A DNA stretch of 64,000 nt from CAZAOA01 sp964486765 (GCA_964486765.1 CAZAOA010000002.1:1-64000); one strand, 5' to 3'. Shown: positions 19,622-26,628, numbered from the stretch's first letter. Notes: generated by a model not told the origin, from the sequence alone. Program-made: numbers and translations.

Positions 19622-19908
19622 TCTTTCTCCTTCTGACTTAGCGAATTTTTAAAGATCGACCTCTCCATCCCGACCTATTGGCTCGTGCCAAAATGAAGCT
19701 TCACTTTTCATGTTACATCAATAGCAGTTTATGTCAATCGTGAATTACGCCAAGTATTTAAGCGAAAAGTCTATTTACGCACAAACTAGCTGCGGATAAC
19801 TACGATATATCGCGTAAAATAGTTGAACTTGTATGATAAATACACGTCTATAGTGGCAAATTCGGTACTCAGATAATTACACAAGAAAAGACCCAAAGAT
19901 AACGATGA
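19622..19908. other. Intergenic stretch, no gene seen
   Basis: AT-rich sequence of about 290 bp upstream of the HNH gene. Short stops in all frames and no convincing RNA fold were noticed. Confidence 0.5.
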
Positions 19909-19910
19909 GA

Positions 19911-19938
19911 AAAAAGATTGAATGTTCAATCTTTTTTT
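19911..19938. terminator. A/T-rich hairpin terminator
   Basis: AAAAAAGATTGAA-TG-TTCAATCTTTTTTT is a perfect inverted repeat with a long T-run. A long reading frame beginning inside it is therefore not a real start. Confidence 0.75.
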
Positions 19939-20003
19939 GAGAAAATAGTAGTGTTTATTACAATTTTATTGTACCTAAACCTCAATCGAGGCATGGTAGA
20001 AAA

Positions 20004-20108
20004 ACACGTAAGCAACAAGGCAGGTCTTCTGTCTGGTACGCTTACGTGTCTATACTCGAAAGAGTGTAGGATACATCGCAAGATGTGTCGCCAGCGGGAG
20101 ACCTTTTT
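20004..20108 (+). ncRNA. Compact pseudoknotted RNA, candidate riboswitch or ribozyme
   Basis: P1 is ACACGTAAGC (20004-20013) with GCTTACGTGT (20040-20049). Inside it is P2, GGCAG/CTGTC (20019-20033), whose loop GTCTT can pair with GAGAC at 20098-20102. Two 8-bp hairpins closed by GNRA loops follow without a gap: loop GAAA (20050-20069) and loop GCAA (20070-20089). The pseudoknot strand overlaps GGGAG, the only Shine-Dalgarno-like site for the next gene, and runs into TTTTT. Every stem contains G-U or complementary pairs. I do not recognise the class; folding is by eye. Confidence 0.6.
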
Positions 20109-20121
20109 GTATGAAAAAAAT

Positions 20122-20322
20122 ATGAACCACAAACGTTTAGCAATTTTGTATCAATTAATATCTAGCCTGCTTTTAGTGGCAGTTATAGTATTTCTGACTA
20201 TTCACATCAAATCAGAGAGTAAATTATCGGATTTGGAAAGTAGAATCGTAGAACTTGAAAACGATTTGCAAAATACTAAAGAAGTTTTAGATGAGAACGG
20301 TTTTGAAGATTTGAATTTGTGA
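20122..20322 (+). CDS. Small bitopic membrane protein with coiled coil
   Basis: This 66-aa protein has a short basic N terminus (MNHKRL), one membrane helix (about 7-28) and a coiled coil (SKLSDLESRIVELENDLQNT). The shape resembles FtsL/DivIC-type proteins but the sequence does not prove it. The start is uncertain. The ATG overlaps the stop of a five-codon upstream ORF at 20111, and a TTG at 20107 lies six bases after GGGAG. Its leader holds the structured RNA at 20004-20108, so ligand or structure control is possible. Confidence 0.62.
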   Translation: MNHKRLAILYQLISSLLLVAVIVFLTIHIKSESKLSDLESRIVELENDLQNTKEVLDENGFEDLNL

Positions 20323-20398
20323 GTATTTTTTTATTTATTATTAATTAGAAAATTCATCCCGCAGAAAGATATCGGGTAATTTTAGAACAATTTACAAA

Positions 20399-20451
20399 CC
20401 CTTTCGTCCCGCCAATGGCGGGACTCATCAGAACACTTATTGTGTTGAGGG
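20399..20451 (-). ncRNA. Hammerhead ribozyme motif, copy A
   Basis: Minus strand: CCCUC, cleavage expected between 20447 and 20446, stem I AACAC-AAUAA-GUGUU, core CUGAUGA, stem II GUCCCGCC-AUU-GGCGGGAC, core GAAA, then GGG. All conserved positions (C3-A9, G12-A15.1, U16.1, H17=C) are present. Stem III is short (CCCU/AGGG). It starts 55 nt after the stop of the 20507 gene. Copies B and C keep the stems exactly and vary only in the loops. Confidence 0.78.
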
Positions 20452-20506
20452 CGGCCCTACTCTCGAAAGAGCAGAACCCTGTTCTCTTGCTGTGGTTCAA
20501 ATCCCA

Positions 20507-20815
20507 CTACTCGGACTTGCAGTAGCTCAACCTGCCAATAGACTCATCATGAGAATCGGCACTTTGTCCTCGACGAAACCCGTAGTAGTCCTCGTAATAG
20601 AGAACCACCAATATCTCGCCGACTACTGGCAGATGATCTGCTCCATCGCGCACCACCATGGGCTGAACCCCACCTTCTAATCCCTCGGGGGGGTCTTTCA
20701 CAAACACGACCACGTACATCTCCGTCTGAGGAACGGGCACACGGGTCATGTCAACTATCGTGGGACCACTCAGCACCTCTACCGTAACACGAACTGGTTC
20801 GACTGTCGCAGACAT
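20507..20815 (-). CDS. GC-rich orphan protein with a 3' hammerhead
   Basis: This 102-aa protein is rich in Val and Pro (SATVEPVRVTVEVLSGPT; MYVVVFVKDPPEGLEGG) and probably a small beta-fold. The ATG at 20813-20815 follows AAGGAG; an earlier start at 20890 lies before the promoter and is not used. Codon use and GC are unlike the core genes. Its own consensus promoter is at 20881-20909 and it is divergent from the 21046 gene. Function unknown. Confidence 0.68.
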   Translation of the reverse strand: MSATVEPVRVTVEVLSGPTIVDMTRVPVPQTEMYVVVFVKDPPEGLEGGVQPMVVRDGADHLPVVGEILVVLYYEDYYGFRRGQSADSHDESIGRLSYCKSE

Positions 20816-20880
20816 AACGAGTCTCCTTGTGGTTGTAACGTGATTGCGACTGCGACCAACTGTACCTTGATAACTAACAC

Positions 20881-20909
20881 ATTGTAGCACACATTCTGCT
20901 TCTTGTCAA
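20881..20909 (-). promoter_or_regulatory. Promoter of the 20507 gene
   Basis: Minus strand TTGACA (20904-20909), 17 bp ending TGC, TACAAT (20881-20886). Consensus boxes with an extended -10. Confidence 0.8.
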
Positions 20910-20942
20910 CCAATGATCCTGGGTATACCCCGAACTAAAGCA

Positions 20943-20971
20943 TTGACATTTACCAATATATATGCTAGTGT
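20943..20971 (+). promoter_or_regulatory. Promoter of the 21046 gene
   Basis: TTGACA (20943-20948), 17 bp ending TGC, TAGTGT (20966-20971). The leader carries two small hairpins before the Shine-Dalgarno site. Confidence 0.75.
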
Positions 20972-21045
20972 ATACATATAAGTCCTTGAGCAGGACTCTA
21001 AACATGCTCTCTCTCCCACGACGGGAGACGAAAGGAGCTGTCCCA

Positions 21046-21513
21046 ATGGCCGGAGTATATTCTTTTGGGAAGTTGATGTTTGTTTTAAGTGAAGGCGAAA
21101 CACCCGAATCGTACGTAGGCAAGAACAGGATCACGGTCTGCTTGAGCTGCGATAAGCGTGGCCCTCACTTTAGTGTTTGGGGGTTTTACTACATCTCTAC
21201 CATGGGTACACTTCTCTACGGAGAAGCGTTCGGACAAAAGCTAGACAAACCCCACTGGAATCACGGCTTACCTCGCCACCTACTGGTAGCACTTTGCACA
21301 CTGGCTCGTGAGAGAAAGTGCGCTATCGTGATCCAATGTAATCGCAAGCGGATCATCGATGAAGATATCGATGAGAAGACGGCGGTCGAGATTTCAATAT
21401 TGATCTCCCTGATTGAGCCTGATCCAATCCGTCAACCCAAACGATACATCGAGTGCCTCGGTCGCAGTTTGACCAGGCTGGTCGTCGATGATATCGAGGC
21501 TCAAGTCTCATAA
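21046..21513 (+). CDS. GC-rich orphan protein
   Basis: This is a 155-aa soluble protein of unknown fold (MAGVYSFGKLMFVLSEGETP...; VWGFYYISTMGTLLYGEAF). AAAGGAG stands nine bases before the ATG at 21046; the longer in-frame start at 20962 lies at the promoter -10 and is rejected. A very strong terminator follows, so it is a one-gene transcription unit like its neighbours. Confidence 0.7.
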   Translation: MAGVYSFGKLMFVLSEGETPESYVGKNRITVCLSCDKRGPHFSVWGFYYISTMGTLLYGEAFGQKLDKPHWNHGLPRHLLVALCTLARERKCAIVIQCNRKRIIDEDIDEKTAVEISILISLIEPDPIRQPKRYIECLGRSLTRLVVDDIEAQVS

Positions 21514-21547
21514 CGGTCTAGCCTCGAACACACGCTACAACCACCGA

Positions 21548-21577
21548 AGTGCCCGCACGATATGTGCGGGCACTTTT
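21548..21577 (+). terminator. Strong terminator of the 21046 gene
   Basis: GTGCCCGCAC-GATAT-GTGCGGGCAC-TTTT, a 10-bp perfect GC stem. Confidence 0.92.
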
Positions 21578-21686
21578 GCGTTTACTCTGTGTTAACCACT
21601 ATTATTGTGTTTCTGTTAGTTCGAAATAAGGAAGCTTGATCTTTCACGAGTTCAACTTCATTCAATTATTAATTATTAATTCCCTA

Positions 21687-21722
21687 AAACAAAACCACCA
21701 GCCTGATACGACTAGGTGGCGG
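21687..21722 (-). terminator. Terminator of the 21749 gene
   Basis: Minus strand: CGCCACCTAGTC-GTATC-AGGCTGGTGG then TTTTGTTTT. Its stem and loop resemble the terminator at 38004-38044. Confidence 0.82.
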
Positions 21723-21748
21723 TTCTTGTAGTACTTCTTACTTGTTGC

Positions 21749-22156
21749 CTACTCGATGGTGATCGCGCAGCAGGGGAGACCGTCAGTCCACAACTCTCGT
21801 GGCATTTGGTATTCGACCAGATCAAGCCCCATGCCCAGGAGGAAAAGCTGTTCAATCCTGTCTTGGGATTCTGACCATTGACGACCGTTAGCTTGGCGGC
21901 TGGCGTTTAAAAACCAACTACCACCAGGCTTGCGAAATCCATACGGAAGTGCCAAAAGCCATGCTTTGATCTTTTCACGCTTCTCCCTCAACCGATCGAG
22001 GTGCAACCTGAACCGTTTGGTGATTCCATCAACACAGGCTATGCCTATTGGAGCTCGTTCCAACTCCGCCTCTTCCTTGGGTGTGAGGCGGCAGTAATGA
22101 AATGCGGCTTCGACTTCATCAGGGTCGATTAGCAACTCGGCGATAGCTTCGACCAT
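21749..22156 (-). CDS. GC-rich orphan protein
   Basis: This 135-aa protein (MVEAIAELLIDPDEVEAAF; YGFRKPGGSWFLNASRQANG; DLVEYQMPRELWTDGLP) matches no family I know. Its composition is soluble and acidic at the N terminus. AAAGGAG lies eight bases before the ATG. It is followed by its own terminator. GC content and codon choice set it apart from the AT-rich core. Confidence 0.7.
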   Translation of the reverse strand: MVEAIAELLIDPDEVEAAFHYCRLTPKEEAELERAPIGIACVDGITKRFRLHLDRLREKREKIKAWLLALPYGFRKPGGSWFLNASRQANGRQWSESQDRIEQLFLLGMGLDLVEYQMPRELWTDGLPCCAITIE

Positions 22157-22235
22157 CAGAGTGCTCCTTTATAGTCAGAGTGGGGTCTCATCGAACAATT
22201 TGAATACTATCTCTTTTCAAGTAATAAGTCAATGT

Positions 22236-22267
22236 GAATGCCCGCCTCCTTTTGGAAGACGGGCATT
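22236..22267. repeat. GC-rich palindrome at the 3' end of the thymidylate-synthase-like gene
   Basis: AATGCCCGCCTCC-TTTT-GGAAGACGGGCATT. A strong stem, but no T-run follows on the gene strand, so it may stabilise or process the mRNA 3' end. Confidence 0.6.
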
Positions 22268-22280
22268 TGGTTCTGCGAGC

Positions 22281-23156
22281 TTACTCGGGCTCGGGCTTGG
22301 GATATCTCTCGGACCACTCGTGCACACCCTTCACTCTATGCACTTTTTCTATCTCGACCGATCTGGCGATTTGGACTTTGGCGTCGGCTAACATCTCGGC
22401 GACTTGATCGGTTCGCCAGGTTCGACCCTCGAAGTCGCGACTCTCAAGCGTTTGCAGGAAACCCTCGAATTCTTCGAAGTAGGATCCGTAGATGTGGTAC
22501 GAGTCGGCGATGTGGTTGTACTGACCGGGCCAGATTAGGCGTTCCAGTCGCTCCGAGACGCGCTCTGCAACCAGCTTCTGCAACTCGGTAAAGGCGTACA
22601 TGTTCATGTATGCAGCCTTGTAAGCATCGTTGGAGCGGATGTGGCAGTTGCAGATCAGTTCATCACCGAAAATCCGAAACCAAAGCCTTTGGAGGCAGGC
22701 TGGATCGTGGATTCCGGCATCCTCCCAAGGCTTCCAGACGATAGCTTGAGCGCGTCGTGTGTGGGGTGCTTCGACGAGCTGATCAACCACTGCCTCGATC
22801 TGATCGATGGGATTCTCTAAGCCGGGAACCGCGTAGGCGAACAACCTCTCGTGGTAGGTGTACTCCCACTTCCCCTCATCGGGATTGACCCAGTGGTCGT
22901 GGATGCCGTCGACGACCTCCTGGCGATAAGTCTCAAGCTCCACCAGCCCGGCCGGCATTGCTCGATGCAGCCTCGGCTCAGATAGCGGATTGGTTATCGT
23001 CAGGAATAGCGCGACATCTCGGCTGAGAGGATCACCCTCCACATCATACTGAGTCGGAATCAGGGCTCCCTGCTCCCAGGTCGCCTTCGTAGCCTTCTCC
23101 CAACCATCGGGGACGTTTTCGGCTACAACATGAACAACAGGTAGAGTCAAAACCAT
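22281..23156 (-). CDS. Thymidylate-synthase-fold protein, archaeal type
   Basis: This 291-aa protein has the thymidylate synthase / dCMP hydroxymethylase active-site region: DPACLQRLWF with the nucleophile at Cys154, then CHIRSNDAYKAAYMNMYAF, the Arg-Ser nucleotide-phosphate motif, and RRAQAIVWKPW. The layout fits the archaeal-type ThyA branch or pyrimidine hydroxymethylases better than E. coli ThyA. The start ATG at 23154-23156 is chosen over 23204 because the promoter -10 lies at 23207-23212 and AAGGAAGGG precedes it. It is GC-rich, foreign-looking and phage-like in flavour. dTMP synthesis or base modification cannot be told apart here. Confidence 0.8.
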   Translation of the reverse strand: MVLTLPVVHVVAENVPDGWEKATKATWEQGALIPTQYDVEGDPLSRDVALFLTITNPLSEPRLHRAMPAGLVELETYRQEVVDGIHDHWVNPDEGKWEYTYHERLFAYAVPGLENPIDQIEAVVDQLVEAPHTRRAQAIVWKPWEDAGIHDPACLQRLWFRIFGDELICNCHIRSNDAYKAAYMNMYAFTELQKLVAERVSERLERLIWPGQYNHIADSYHIYGSYFEEFEGFLQTLESRDFEGRTWRTDQVAEMLADAKVQIARSVEIEKVHRVKGVHEWSERYPKPEPE

Positions 23157-23206
23157 CAGTTCCCTTCCTTCTCCACTTTCGTGGTTGATGTCGTTCTCGC
23201 TCATAT

Positions 23207-23235
23207 ATACTATTTTATTGTAATCACATTGTCAA
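23207..23235 (-). promoter_or_regulatory. Promoter of the thymidylate-synthase-like gene
   Basis: Minus strand TTGACA (23230-23235), 17-bp spacer, TAGTAT (23207-23212). The predicted transcript start (about 23200) excludes the ATG at 23204. Confidence 0.82.
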
Positions 23236-23245
23236 TCTGTTGAAA

Positions 23246-23277
23246 ACTTAAAATGAGCCCAAAGGCTCATTTTAAGT
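23246..23277 (-). terminator. Terminator after HU
   Basis: A perfect 14-bp stem ACTTAAAATGAGCC / GGCTCATTTTAAGT with a CAAA loop and T-rich arm. Confidence 0.85.
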
Positions 23278-23303
23278 ATCAGTTCAATTTATAACTTACC
23301 AGC

Positions 23304-23576
23304 TTACTTAATCGTCTCTCTCATAGATCGGCTAGGTCTGAACCTTGGCATCTTTGTTGCCGGAATGCTGATTGCTGAGCCAGTTCTAGGATTTACCCCA
23401 GATCTTGCTTTTCTTTTACCAACATCGAAAGTTCCAAACCCCGTCAAAGTGACTTTGCCACCTTTTGTTAGCTCTTTTGCAACCGAATCTAACATTGTTT
23501 GAACGCCAACCTCTGCCTCTCTTCTTGAGAGCCCTGTTTTTCTTGCAACTTGATTTACTAGTTCACTTTTGTTCAT
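23304..23576 (-). CDS. hup: DNA-binding protein HU
   Basis: This 90-aa nucleoid protein has the HU signature: MNKSELVNQVARKTGLSR, GFGTFDVGKRKAR, NPRTGSAISIPATKMPRF. It bends and compacts DNA as a dimer. The ATG at 23574-23576 has AAAGGTG before it and gives the normal 90-residue length. An upstream ATG at 23591 overlaps the ymdB stop (ATGA) and could add five residues. It is the last gene of the rny-ymdB-hup run. Confidence 0.96.
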   Translation of the reverse strand: MNKSELVNQVARKTGLSRREAEVGVQTMLDSVAKELTKGGKVTLTGFGTFDVGKRKARSGVNPRTGSAISIPATKMPRFRPSRSMRETIK

Positions 23577-23587
23577 TTTCACCTTTC

Positions 23588-24415
23588 TCATTTAGATCTT
23601 ACAACTTCGTTGATCCGTTTTATCTTTGTGGTTTTTTTTGTTTTATTATCTATCTCAATTATTACCGCATTAAAAATACTGTCTCCACTTGCTACTTTAT
23701 GGGACTTTGGTAGTTGTGTCAAGAACTTTTCTATTATTACCTCTTTCTTTATTCCTAAGACCGAATCCATAGGCCCCACCATTCCTATGTCGGTTATGTA
23801 TCCAGTGCCCTTTTCAAGCACTCTATCATCTGATGTTTGAATATGAGTATGAGTTCCCAAAACTGCAGAGACCTTTCCATCCAAATAGTGTCCCATAGCT
23901 ACTTTTTCACTGGTCGCTTCAGCATGAAAATCAACTATTATTATTTTATCTTGGTGCTTTCTTAACTCTTCCAAAATTGAACTAAACGGATCTTCAACGT
24001 CATCACTCATAAAGACCCTGCCTTGTGCATTTATAAGTACAATTTCATCAAGCTCAACAAAGCCTCTCCCTGGAGTTTCAGCAGGATAATTTAAGGGGCG
24101 CAAAATCTTTACCTTTGCATCATCCAAATGTTCTATAATATCCTTATTGTTCCAAACGTGATTGCCTGAAGTAAAATAATCAACTCCAGCTTCAACCATC
24201 TCTTCATACTTGGCAAAAGTTATGCCTTTGCCCGCAGCCAAATTCTCTCCATTGGCAAAAATATAGTCTATCTTTTCAGATTCCTTTAACTCTGCAATTT
24301 TCTGCTTTGCGGTACGTCTTCCTGGCTTTCCAACAATATCACCAATAAACAAAATCTTTATTTTGTCTTTATTGGATATTTTGGAATTTGATATTTTATT
24401 TGTCATATACAACAT
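23588..24415 (-). CDS. ymdB: YmdB-type metallophosphoesterase
   Basis: This protein of about 275 aa has motifs ILFIGDIVGKPGR, FANGENLAAGKG, TSGNHVWNNKD and GTHTHIQTSD, the calcineurin-like metal ligands of the TIGR00282/YmdB family, 2',3'-cyclic nucleotide phosphodiesterases. In Bacillus ymdB also lies directly after rny, and the same order is kept here with a 28-bp gap. Its activity on 2',3'-cyclic ends is notable, since the hammerhead motifs nearby would generate such ends (inference). Confidence 0.93.
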   Translation of the reverse strand: MLYMTNKISNSKISNKDKIKILFIGDIVGKPGRRTAKQKIAELKESEKIDYIFANGENLAAGKGITFAKYEEMVEAGVDYFTSGNHVWNNKDIIEHLDDAKVKILRPLNYPAETPGRGFVELDEIVLINAQGRVFMSDDVEDPFSSILEELRKHQDKIIIVDFHAEATSEKVAMGHYLDGKVSAVLGTHTHIQTSDDRVLEKGTGYITDIGMVGPMDSVLGIKKEVIIEKFLTQLPKSHKVASGDSIFNAVIIEIDNKTKKTTKIKRINEVVRSK

Positions 24416-24443
24416 TCTAAATACTTTATACTAAATACTGTTT

Positions 24444-25967
24444 TCACTTAGCGTACTCTATCGATCTAACTTCTCTTATAACTTGAACCTTAACTTGACC
24501 AGGGTATTGGAGCTCTTCTTCTACCTTTTTAGCAATATCTTTAGATAGTTTTTCAGATTCAAGATCATCAATTTGTTCCGGTTGAACTAAAACTCTAATC
24601 TCACGTCCAGCTTGAATAGCGAAAGATTTCTCTACGCCCTCAAATGAGTTTGCAACTTTCTCCAAATCCTCTAACCGTTTTATATAATTCTCAAGTGATT
24701 CTCTTCTCGCCCCAGGTCTTGAAGATGATATAGCATCGGCAATCTGAACTATGGCTGCCTCTGTTGTTTCAATCTCGACATCTTCATGGTGAGCTTCAAT
24801 CGCGTGAATAAGCTTAGGATCTAATTTGTATTTTCGTGCAATATCAGCCGATATAACTGCATGTGATCCTGGAACTTCATGATCAACTGCTTTTCCAAGA
24901 TCATGCAAAAGACCTGCCTTTTTTGCTAACGCTACGTCTGCGCCCATCTCTTCAGCTAAAAGTGTTGCAAATCTTGAAACTTCTACGGCGTGTTTCAGCT
25001 GATTTTGACCGTATGAAGTTCTAAATTTTAGCCGTCCCAAAACTCGAGAAATTTCCATTGGGATTCCAGTAACACCGACCTCCATTATAGCTTCTTCCCC
25101 TGCTTTTTTAATATCTGCTGCAACTAGCTTTTTAGCTTTATCATACGCTTCCTCAATACGGGTTGGATGAATTCTTCCATCAGAAACTAACTGCTCCAAA
25201 GTTACTCTAGCCACCTGTCTTCTAATCGGATCAAACGAAGAAAGAACAACTGCACCAGGGGTATCGTCTATAACCAAATCAACTCCAGTCACTTTCTCAA
25301 ATGCTTGAATATTTCGTCCTTCACGACCGATTATCCGCCCTTTCATCTCATCGGTTGGTATCGAAATTGTTGAAACTGTAGTTTCCGCCACTGTATCAGC
25401 GGCAACCCTTTGCATGGCAGTTACAACGATCTTTCTTGCTTCATCGTCAGCATTCTCTTTTACATGAATATTTACCTCTTTAATCTTTTTTACCAAATCT
25501 TCTTTACCCTCTTTTTCGATCAATTTAAACATCACTTCTTTTGCATCATCTTTTGTCATTTTAGCAATTTTTTCTAAACTTTTTTCTTGTTTTGTTCTAA
25601 GATCACGAAGTAGAGACTTTGTTTTATCCACATCATTTTTGCTCTGCTCTACAGATTTTCTTGCTTTTTCAACTTCAGAGAATCTATTGTCTATGCCTAA
25701 CTCTCTTTTTCTAAGTTCTCTTTCGGTCTCTTCATGATACTTTGTTTTTTCACCCAGCTTTTTATCTGCATCAGCTTTGTATTTTATCGCCTCATCTTTT
25801 GCTGCTAAGAGAAACTCTTTTTCCTCTGTCCGTGCTTTTTCAATGATTTTTTCAGCTTTTGCTCGAGCCCCAGAAACCTTTTTTCCGAGAGTAAGTTGCC
25901 AAAATAGAACTCCCAAAATAGCACCAACAAACAAGCCGGCAACGGCTGCAAGTACTATAGTAACCAT
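24444..25967 (-). CDS. rny: Ribonuclease Y
   Basis: This 507-aa membrane-anchored endoribonuclease initiates mRNA decay. It has an N-terminal membrane helix (about 3-25), a long coiled coil (about 30-170), a KH domain with GRIIGREGRNIQAFE, and an HD domain with LLHDLGKAVDHEVPGSHA and EAHHEDVE. AAAGGAAA precedes the ATG. A promoter with 17-bp spacing lies at 26161-26189, leaving a leader of about 190 nt. Confidence 0.98.
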   Translation of the reverse strand: MVTIVLAAVAGLFVGAILGVLFWQLTLGKKVSGARAKAEKIIEKARTEEKEFLLAAKDEAIKYKADADKKLGEKTKYHEETERELRKRELGIDNRFSEVEKARKSVEQSKNDVDKTKSLLRDLRTKQEKSLEKIAKMTKDDAKEVMFKLIEKEGKEDLVKKIKEVNIHVKENADDEARKIVVTAMQRVAADTVAETTVSTISIPTDEMKGRIIGREGRNIQAFEKVTGVDLVIDDTPGAVVLSSFDPIRRQVARVTLEQLVSDGRIHPTRIEEAYDKAKKLVAADIKKAGEEAIMEVGVTGIPMEISRVLGRLKFRTSYGQNQLKHAVEVSRFATLLAEEMGADVALAKKAGLLHDLGKAVDHEVPGSHAVISADIARKYKLDPKLIHAIEAHHEDVEIETTEAAIVQIADAISSSRPGARRESLENYIKRLEDLEKVANSFEGVEKSFAIQAGREIRVLVQPEQIDDLESEKLSKDIAKKVEEELQYPGQVKVQVIREVRSIEYAK

Positions 25968-26160
25968 ACATTTCCTTTCAAGACCACTATTAGAATGTTG
26001 AATTTAGAATATGGAGTTCTGTATATGAACTTAGCAGTGTCTGAATTATCACAGCAATACGAATAATTTCAGTTTTTCCAATCTTCCAGCTCTTATTTTC
26101 CAAATATCCTAATTAATTATGGTCAATTTTATCTAAATTTATTATTTCCCTCTGATAAAG

Positions 26161-26189
26161 ATATTACATCATATTAAAGTTCTAGTCAA
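26161..26189 (-). promoter_or_regulatory. Promoter of rny-ymdB-hup
   Basis: Minus strand TTGACT (26184-26189), 17-bp spacer, TAATAT (26161-26166). Confidence 0.75.
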
Positions 26190-26231
26190 TCTAGATCGAA
26201 ATAATGTAATATATTGTATTCACATTTTTTA

Positions 26232-26262
26232 ATACATAAAAAATCCAAGCGAATGCTTGAAT
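26232..26262 (-). terminator. Terminator after the tRNA-Glu-like element
   Basis: Minus strand CAAGC-ATTC-GCTTG followed by GATTTTTTATG, placed 10 bases after a CCA-like end. Confidence 0.7.
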
Positions 26263-26269
26263 TGTTTAT

Positions 26270-26412
26270 GGTAGCGCCAAGGGGAATCTCACCAGCGGGA
26301 CCCTGAACCCGCTTATCTTCTTTGTCTACCTATAAATTCTCATATCCATAGAATTGAAATTTTTGTTGTTAATATCATTTTCTTGCTTCAGGGGTTCTCA
26401 TCCCCTTGCCAC
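26270..26412 (-). ncRNA. tRNA-like structured element sharing the tRNA-Glu 3' end
   Basis: Minus strand, about 143 nt. It ends in 20 bases identical to the 3' end of the adjacent tRNA-Glu, including the acceptor strand and CCA. The 5' end (GTGGCAAGGGGA) can pair with that end (UCCCCUU, then GCUAC). A GCGGG...CCCGC hairpin lies before the tail. It has no cloverleaf or anticodon arm. It may be a tRNA-derived small RNA (Y-RNA-like) or an att-type duplication with decayed sequence between. Confidence 0.4.
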
Positions 26413-26413
26413 A

Positions 26414-26446
26414 AAAAAAGCCGTGACATAAGTCACCGCATTTTTT
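26414..26446. terminator. Bidirectional terminator beside tRNA-Glu
   Basis: AAAAAAAGCCGTGAC-ATAA-GTCACCGCATTTTTTT: a GC stem between A and T runs, directly after the tRNA-Glu CCA on the minus strand. Confidence 0.85.
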
Positions 26447-26521
26447 TGGTAGCGCCAAGGGGAATCGAACCCCTGTCACCAGGATGAAAACCTGATATCC
26501 TAACCACTAGACGATGGCGCC
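26447..26521 (-). tRNA. tRNA-Glu (anticodon TTC), CCA encoded
   Basis: Acceptor GGCGCCA/TGGCGCT, anticodon stem CAGG/CCTG with loop TTTTCAT, T-arm AGGGG-TTCGATT-CCCCT, A73 and CCA. A 20-nt copy of its 3' end occurs at 26270-26291. Confidence 0.96.
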
Positions 26522-26602
26522 CTAAATTATTTAATACCTCGACAAATTTGACTTCTTGCTCCTAAATATGTGGCCTGCCATGAGCGAACGAAGTGAATCG
26601 AA

Positions 26603-26628
26603 TGGTGGATTGCCCGGGACTCGAACCC
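26603..26628 (-). repeat. Partial copy of the tRNA-Lys 3' end
   Basis: About 25 bases, from CCA through acceptor and T-loop, are identical to the tRNA-Lys gene 130 bp away. The match then breaks off. It resembles an attachment-site remnant or a truncated tandem copy. Confidence 0.75.

Noticed and set aside
19918..20121. Long N-terminal extension of the 20122 membrane protein
   Set aside because: The extended frame starts inside a terminator and runs through a highly structured RNA; codons there have no coding character.
20460..20520. tRNA-like T-arm (GTGGTTCAAATCCCAC) beside hammerhead A
   Set aside because: The T-stem pairs only with a bulge, and no acceptor, D or anticodon arms can be drawn. 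Not called as a tRNA.
21010..21045. Stem followed by CGAAAGG, like half a hammerhead
   Set aside because: The CUGAUGA core is missing; it is only a leader hairpin.
22238..22591. Opposite-strand ORF inside the thymidylate-synthase-like gene
   Set aside because: Arg/Ser-rich shadow of a GC-rich gene with no Shine-Dalgarno site; the minus-strand protein has clear family motifs.
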